Shown here: positions 30,927 through 34,741 of the stretch, in pieces
How the letters are laid out: each line of letters opens with the position of its first letter
Numbering within the stretch: position 1 is the stretch's first letter
IMG/VR virus record: IMGVR_UViG_3300044641_004492
Coordinates: 1-34,741 of that record
Origin: a virus
Strand: one strand, 5' to 3'
DNA length: 34,741 nt
Notes under the pieces: generated by a model
What the model was told of the DNA's origin: nothing
What the model saw: the letters and a program-made list of their open reading frames with translations, nothing else
Database searches by the model: none
Program-made: the position numbers and the translations under genes

Positions 30927-31957
30927 TAACTGAATACGAAATAAATAACGAACTCAATCCGGATATCTGGAATGGTGATGTTCTTAAAGAAAATCTACGA
31001 GATGGATTTTTAAAGATTGCTACATCATTTTATGATTTCTTAAATATCAATGCAGAAATGCTAGATGTTATTTTGATTGGCAGTAATGCTAATTATAATT
31101 GGACTGAACATAGTGATATTGATTTACATGTTATCATTAATTTTTTCGATATTGGAACTAATTTGCATTTAGTTAAAGAATATTTGCAAGCTAAAAAAAG
31201 TATATGGAATACTAATTATCCTTTAAAATACAAGGGAATGAACATTGAACTTTATGCCCAAGACTTAAATGAAAATTTACATTCATCAGTGGGTATATAT
31301 TCCATCGCACATGACAAATGGATTCAAAAGCCATCATATCAAATGATATCAATCGATGATGATATTATCAAACAAAAAGCAGATCCATATGCATATGAAA
31401 TAGATGCATTATCAATTAAAGATGATAACTTAGATCTTAAGATAAAAAATATTTTACGTCGTTTAAAAAATCTACGTCAATCTGGTTTGGACGCTAACGG
31501 TGAATATTCAGTAGAAAATTTAGCATATAAATACTTACGTAATAAAGGCTATTTAGAACGTTTAAAAGATATGTTACGTGCCACTACCATGGGCCAACTA
31601 GATATAGAAGATCCTGCAGTACAAAGTTTAACAAACCATATAACGCAAAAAGAAATCCTAGACGAATCAGGCTGGGCACATATTATGCAACGTATGAATG
31701 CAGTAGAAGATCCCATGGGACAATGGAAACATCCAGGTCGTTGCACCATGATTCCACACAATCAAATCACAATGAAAAATGTACCTTATAAGGTATTAGG
31801 TATTGATGATACGGGCCATATGCAAATGATGCATCCAGAAAAACAATATACATATCCTGGCGGCAAAGTTTATGAAATACCAATGACTGCACAATATCGT
31901 ACATGGGCAATACAATTATTAAATGCAATAAAAAATGGATCTAAATATGCAAAGTAA
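30923..31957 (+). CDS. Nucleotidyltransferase-domain protein
   Basis: A 344-aa protein. VILIGSNANYNWTEHSDIDL (49-68) is the GS-x(9)-SDxD signature of polymerase-beta-type nucleotidyltransferases (Gly53-Ser54, Asp65, Asp67); the third acidic residue may be Glu in NIELYAQD (about 109-116). The region from 240 on, including WAHIMQRMNAVEDPMGQWKH and PGGKVYEIPMTAQY, is a separate domain that I do not recognise. Such proteins, next to structural genes, are seen in T4-like marine phages. The target (nucleotide, tRNA or protein) is unknown. It overlaps the 607-aa gene by 4 nt (ATGA). Confidence 0.78.
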   Translation: MITEYEINNELNPDIWNGDVLKENLRDGFLKIATSFYDFLNINAEMLDVILIGSNANYNWTEHSDIDLHVIINFFDIGTNLHLVKEYLQAKKSIWNTNYPLKYKGMNIELYAQDLNENLHSSVGIYSIAHDKWIQKPSYQMISIDDDIIKQKADPYAYEIDALSIKDDNLDLKIKNILRRLKNLRQSGLDANGEYSVENLAYKYLRNKGYLERLKDMLRATTMGQLDIEDPAVQSLTNHITQKEILDESGWAHIMQRMNAVEDPMGQWKHPGRCTMIPHNQITMKNVPYKVLGIDDTGHMQMMHPEKQYTYPGGKVYEIPMTAQYRTWAIQLLNAIKNGSKYAK

Positions 31958-32132
31958 AGGTTTAGGCGATGACATCAAAAAAATAACTAAAGCAACCGGT
32001 TTAGATCAACTTGCAAAAAAGATAGCACAATTGTTAGATGAAGATTGTGGGTGTGATGATAGACAAACATGGCTCAATGAAAAAACAGAAAATTGGCCTA
32101 TTTATAAAAAAAGAAACAAGGATACAAAATGA
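31947..32132 (+). CDS. Small conserved phage protein, CGC motif
   Basis: About 61 aa, beginning MQSKGLGDDIKKITKATGLD and containing EDCGCDDRQTWLNEK. The order KGLGD-x-I, TKATG, DCGCD-x-RQ is one I associate with small phage proteins of unknown role. The CGC could bind metal. An ATG at 31935 is also in frame (adding four residues) with a longer overlap into the nucleotidyltransferase gene; 31947 leaves an 11-nt overlap. It overlaps the next gene by 4 nt (ATGA). Confidence 0.65.
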   Translation: MQSKGLGDDIKKITKATGLDQLAKKIAQLLDEDCGCDDRQTWLNEKTENWPIYKKRNKDTK

Positions 32133-32596
32133 ATCTTTTAAAAGAATGTGATTGTGGATGTGAAGGAAAAGGCGGATGCAATGATACTAACAGCAATTAC
32201 ATGTTTTTTGGTAATTTAAAAATCATTAAAAAATATGTAGATGCAATGTTGCAAATGAATCCAGATCAAGTTCAAGAAATACTAAGTAATGGACATGATT
32301 GGGCAGCAGATCATATTGCAACTTCAAAAGATGATGTACAAGAAGTTGGTGATTTTCTAATGAATGAAATGCAACATGATCATGCAAAAGATTCATATGA
32401 TATGCAACAGCCAATGTTTGTTCCAATTGGGTTTAAAAATCATCTCAAACAATTAATGCCAGAGCGTATTGAAAAAACCGAATCTGGTTACTTTGCTACA
32501 ACTGAAACAGGTAGACGATTGTCTAAAAAACCTAAATCTAAAAAAGCTGCATTGGCTCAATTAGCCGCAGTTGAAATTTCAAAACATAAAAAATAA
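32129..32596 (+). CDS. Hypothetical protein with Cys-rich N-terminus, 155 aa
   Basis: The N-terminus MNLLKECDCGCEGKGGC carries four cysteines (7, 9, 11, 17) preceded by an L-L-K-E segment. The middle is helical (KIIKKYVDAMLQMNPDQVQE), then a hydrophilic His/Asp stretch, and the C-terminus is TGRRLSKKPKSKKAALAQLA followed by AVEISK. This Lys-rich ending resembles a short tail shared by several phage proteins. No enzyme motif is visible. It may be a capsid-core or DNA-associated protein, which is weak inference. Confidence 0.65.
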   Translation: MNLLKECDCGCEGKGGCNDTNSNYMFFGNLKIIKKYVDAMLQMNPDQVQEILSNGHDWAADHIATSKDDVQEVGDFLMNEMQHDHAKDSYDMQQPMFVPIGFKNHLKQLMPERIEKTESGYFATTETGRRLSKKPKSKKAALAQLAAVEISKHKK

Positions 32597-32604
32597 ATAG
32601 TTAT

Positions 32605-33243
32605 ATGGCATACTTAAATGCAAACATACCTACAATTACGTGTTTCATACGTAATGAATTCATGTTTAATCATGAACAAGGTAACGGCGAATTTACACTA
32701 GCAGATGTGCATAGTGTAGCTTCAATACAAAAACGAACTCCATTGTTTGAGGCATTTCTAGAAAATGGCGTCAATTGGACACGAAGACCAATTCATGCAT
32801 TTTGTTGGAGAAAAGATGCAGAACAGTTACCATTGACCGAACATGTATATTGGGATTGTTTTTCTTCATATATCGATGTACAAGTAAGAGAACGATTATC
32901 AGGCCTTCGAGCTGATTTAATTTCTATTACAGGTGTAAAGAGACAAGGTACATATATGTTCACATTGGATTGGTCTCATGAAAATAGAAATGTATTAGAT
33001 ACTAATTTTTCTGAAACACCTGAACATAAATGCGGCCATGTATTTAAAATGGATAATGGTAATTATTTTATTTATCCGAATAATAGAATTATATGGATGG
33101 ATACTGCTTGGACATATAATAGAATAGATAAAAATCCAGGTTATAAGATTGATATGACAGTGTATAGCGTTGAAGGTAAAGCTGGCTTCGAAACTGATTA
33201 TTCATACATAACTGAATTTAAACAAGATAAAACAAAAAAGTAA
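32605..33243 (+). CDS. Conserved T4-like phage hypothetical, 212 aa
   Basis: Starts MAYLNANIPTITCFIRNEFM. This opening, followed by HEQGNGEF, VASI, RRPIHAFCW (about 61-69), YWDCFS, LSGL and EHKCGHVFKMDNGNYFIYPN near the end, follows the order of a conserved protein I recall from cyanophage and Pelagibacter-phage T4-like genomes, with no established function. Length is close to those. It is preceded by AATAAATAG (32592-32600) rather than a full promoter-like element. It supports the T4-superfamily assignment of the window. Confidence 0.75.
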   Translation: MAYLNANIPTITCFIRNEFMFNHEQGNGEFTLADVHSVASIQKRTPLFEAFLENGVNWTRRPIHAFCWRKDAEQLPLTEHVYWDCFSSYIDVQVRERLSGLRADLISITGVKRQGTYMFTLDWSHENRNVLDTNFSETPEHKCGHVFKMDNGNYFIYPNNRIIWMDTAWTYNRIDKNPGYKIDMTVYSVEGKAGFETDYSYITEFKQDKTKK

Positions 33244-33257
33244 ATATTTATTAATAT
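33243..33257 (+). promoter_or_regulatory. Weak promoter-like AT element at the 33256 gene
   Basis: AATATTTATTAATAT fills the short gap and overlaps the ATG at 33256. It shares ATATTTAT with the elements at 26789 and 29081, but its position makes it less convincing. Confidence 0.28.
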
Positions 33258-33588
33258 GAAACTAATGAATTTACTTTTTGAATCAAAAGATAAAACAGAA
33301 ACTTTTGAATCATTTGCAGACACTAGAGAAGCTGGTGCTGAAAAGATTGTTGATAATGCTAAAAAGAAAGGTGGATTAGCACTTTTAACGTGGCATCACT
33401 TCAAAGTTAAATTACCTTATTATAAAAAAGCAGCTGCTGGCAAATTAGATATGGACGCAACTAAAAAAGAATTTGATGCTACATATAAAAAGATATCTAC
33501 ATCAATGTCACAAATTGAATTCCAACGGGAAGTAGGTCGTTTAGAAGTTTTAGGTGAATTGATTATACGAGATCAAAAAGGCAAATAA
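33256..33588 (+). CDS. Hypothetical protein with capsid-targeting-like N-terminus, 110 aa
   Basis: The protein starts MKLMNLLFESKDKTETFESF. The first nine residues resemble T4 capsid-targeting peptides, which end L/I-x-E and are cut by the prohead protease (here after Glu9 in LLFE). The remainder is helical and basic (GGLALLTWHHFKVKLPYYKK, about 39-58), with a coiled region after position 70. I do not recognise a family. It overlaps the lysozyme gene by one base (TAATG), and that protein has a similar N-terminus, so both may be packaged. Confidence 0.65.
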   Translation: MKLMNLLFESKDKTETFESFADTREAGAEKIVDNAKKKGGLALLTWHHFKVKLPYYKKAAAGKLDMDATKKEFDATYKKISTSMSQIEFQREVGRLEVLGELIIRDQKGK

Positions 33589-34460
33589 TGATACGTTTAA
33601 AAAGTTTATTGTTTGAGTTTGATTTAAATGAAACAGGCGAATTAGATAAAGCTAAAGATATTGTTACGGGGTTACAATCGCGAGGATTTAGTTACACCGG
33701 TGCTGTTGCATTAGCAGGTAACATAGCTCACGAATCTGGATGTGAACCTAATACTACTGAAGAGGGTGGTACTGGAGGATATGGATTAATGCAATGGGAT
33801 CCAGGATTCGGGCGTAAACAAGCATTAACTGCATTTGCAAAATTCATAGGTAAACCGAAGAGTAGTTTATCAACACAATTGGATTTCATGAAATGTGAAT
33901 TGTTAAATGGATATTTGTGGAACGGTAAACCAGTTGAAGGCATAGATAAAAAATTAATGTACTATAAACAAGAAGATGGTACATATAAAGGTTTATCAAA
34001 CGAATATGTTAAGAAGTATAAAAATAGTATCATCGATGGAAACATTGCAAAGAGTGCAGCTAACTTGATGGATAATGTATTCAAACCGATTGCTGGCAGC
34101 AAACAACAACGTATTGATAATGCTTTAAAAATTGATAAGTATATCAAAGGTGGCAGTGAAACATCAAAATCAACAAAATCGGATACTAAATCAACAGCAA
34201 AAAAATATACAGCATTTCCGAATCCAGCTGTCGTCGGCGATATGATTACAGTAACTGTTAATAAAGATATATTGCCTTTAGATTCTATAGATTTAAACGT
34301 AGTAAATACGGCAGGACGGGTACTAGATAAGCATCATTGGGATAATGTTCAGCAAGGCATATTAAAATTTACAGCTCCTGACGAAGTTGGAATTTACATT
34401 TTACAAATGGTAACGGGTAATTCTGATACTGATGATTTTATTAAGTTGATGGTTCGATAA
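33588..34460 (+). CDS. Phage tail-type lysozyme with T9SS (Por) sorting-domain-like C-terminus
   Basis: A 290-aa, three-part protein. It starts MIRLKSLLFEF with an L-F-E prohead-protease-like site (after Glu10). Residues 25-130 are a phage_lysozyme2-type domain: RGFSYTGAVALAGNIAHESG (32-51, catalytic Glu49), then TGGYGLMQWDPGFGR (62-76) and STQLDFMKCELL. A Ser/Thr/Lys linker (about 192-205) leads to KYTAFPNPAVVGD (206-218), NVVNTAGRVLD, then VGIYILQM and IKLMVR at the end. FPNP...D/N-x-x-GR...G-I/V-Y...KL-x-R is the layout of the Bacteroidota type A sorting domain. No Sec signal peptide is visible, so the tail may serve a virion or adhesive role instead. Confidence 0.85.
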   Translation: MIRLKSLLFEFDLNETGELDKAKDIVTGLQSRGFSYTGAVALAGNIAHESGCEPNTTEEGGTGGYGLMQWDPGFGRKQALTAFAKFIGKPKSSLSTQLDFMKCELLNGYLWNGKPVEGIDKKLMYYKQEDGTYKGLSNEYVKKYKNSIIDGNIAKSAANLMDNVFKPIAGSKQQRIDNALKIDKYIKGGSETSKSTKSDTKSTAKKYTAFPNPAVVGDMITVTVNKDILPLDSIDLNVVNTAGRVLDKHHWDNVQQGILKFTAPDEVGIYILQMVTGNSDTDDFIKLMVR

Positions 34461-34473
34461 TTTGGATAATTTA

Positions 34474-34494
34474 AATTATTTATATATTATAAGT
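34474..34494 (+). promoter_or_regulatory. Promoter-like AT element before the 34496 gene
   Basis: The 35-nt gap holds ATTATTTATATATTATAAGT (34475-34494), combining ATTTATA and TATTATAA forms of the recurrent element, ending one base before the ATG. Confidence 0.45.
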
Positions 34495-34495
34495 T

Positions 34496-34696
34496 ATGGC
34501 ACAAGAAAATTTCATCGATAAGTTATTGGTTGCATCAATCAATCATATGAAAACTAACGAATGGGAATGGCCTGAAAGTTGGGATCTAACCCGTAAGCAA
34601 AGATTTTTAACACAATGCCGCGAATATGCGGAACAAAATGAGTTATATGAACAATGTGCGATCATTAGAGATGTCGAAAAAGAAATCAACAAGTAA
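34496..34696 (+). CDS. Small phage protein with UVR-like C-terminus, 66 aa
   Basis: Begins MAQENFIDKLLVASINHMKT, contains EWEWPESWDLTRKQRFL and ends with a helix YAEQNELYEQCAIIRDVEKE. The last helix resembles the UVR motif (A-x-x-E-x-YE-x-CA-x-x-RD), a protein-interaction helix pair known from UvrB/UvrC and ClpC-type unfoldases. A small free-standing copy could be an adaptor, and the following gene looks like a Clp adaptor. The match is short and uncertain. It overlaps the next gene by 26 nt. Confidence 0.65.
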   Translation: MAQENFIDKLLVASINHMKTNEWEWPESWDLTRKQRFLTQCREYAEQNELYEQCAIIRDVEKEINK

Positions 34697-34741
34697 ACGA
34701 GGTCAGCATCGTGTGATAGTTCACAATGACAATCATAATAC
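34671..34741 (+). CDS. ClpS-like adaptor, N-terminal fragment (runs off window)
   Basis: The frame from ATG 34671 stays open to the window end, giving MSKKKSTSKRGQHRVIVHND and then NHNT. A basic flexible start, a strand HRVIVHND and then N-x-N-T resembles the first strand and loop of ClpS (NDDxxTP in E. coli, NDDVNTF in Bacteroidota), which binds N-degrons and delivers them to ClpAP. Only 23 residues are visible, so the call depends on the downstream sequence. It starts within the preceding gene in another frame. A phage copy would redirect host proteolysis. Confidence 0.5.
   Translation, partial: MSKKKSTSKRGQHRVIVHNDNHN

Noticed and set aside
1-34741. tRNA genes, CRISPR arrays, integrase, transposases
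   Set aside because: All gaps are under about 60 nt, no cloverleaf or spaced direct repeats were seen, and no protein carries recombinase or transposase motifs.

Overview
The window is an AT-rich, gene-dense stretch of a large tailed-phage genome related to the T4 superfamily. All supported genes lie on the plus strand. They are packed with 1, 4 or 8 nt stop/start overlaps (TAATG or ATGA), and no gap exceeds about 60 nt. No tRNA, CRISPR array, insertion sequence or supported minus-strand gene was seen. The phage assignment rests on the left-end replication genes (sliding clamp, gp44-like and gp62-like clamp loader, dUTPase) and on the lysis genes and T4-like accessory proteins at the right end. 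Two features point to a Bacteroidota host: a lysozyme with a C-terminal domain resembling the type IX secretion (Por) sorting domain, and the start of a ClpS-like adaptor with an N-D-x-x-N-T motif. The host remains an inference.

Layout. (1) 1-5426, replication and nucleotide metabolism: clamp C-terminus, dut, a ParB/Srx-like small protein, clamp-loader ATPase, a 71-aa unknown, clamp-loader small subunit, a DUF3310-like protein, an Api92-like acidic protein, a RecB/Cas4-type nuclease with Fe-S cysteines, a 71-aa unknown and a SLOG/DUF2493-like protein. (2) 5470-26763, an uninterrupted island of about 21 kb for sugar-nucleotide synthesis and glycan assembly: many glycosyltransferases of several folds, an E1-type 3-dehydrase, GDP-mannose 4,6-dehydratase, GDP-fucose synthase, an RmlB-like dehydratase, two further extended SDRs, a 2-oxoglutarate oxygenase, and a TPP enzyme / acylating aldehyde dehydrogenase / 4-hydroxy-2-oxoacid aldolase trio. 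(3) 26822-29078, lysis: small membrane protein (holin candidate), GH19 endolysin, L,D-transpeptidase-like protein, holin and a four-segment membrane protein. (4) 29103-34741, probable virion-associated or injected proteins and small late genes: a 607-aa protein with a hydrophobic pre-toxin-like segment, a nucleotidyltransferase-domain protein, small conserved phage proteins, a lysozyme with the T9SS-like tail, and the ClpS-like start at the right edge.

How the genes work together. gmd plus fcl would turn host GDP-mannose into GDP-L-fucose. Three unrelated fucosyltransferase families (GT10 fused to GT2, GT23/NodZ-like, GT11) are encoded nearby, so a fucosylated glycan is the simplest product. 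The E1-type dehydrase (PLP lysine replaced by His, Fe-S cysteines present) and the TPP lyase are the signature pair of yersiniose-type branched 3,6-dideoxy sugars. The adjacent aldehyde dehydrogenase and aldolase could supply a longer 2-keto acid to the TPP enzyme, giving a C4-branched sugar. This last proposal is the most novel one here and is inference. The glycan could decorate the virion or alter the host surface; the sequence does not say which.

Regulation. Most multi-gene blocks are preceded by a recurrent AT-rich element (core ATTTATA/TTATAATA with variants), probably a phage promoter. It resembles but does not equal the T4 late TATAAATA box.
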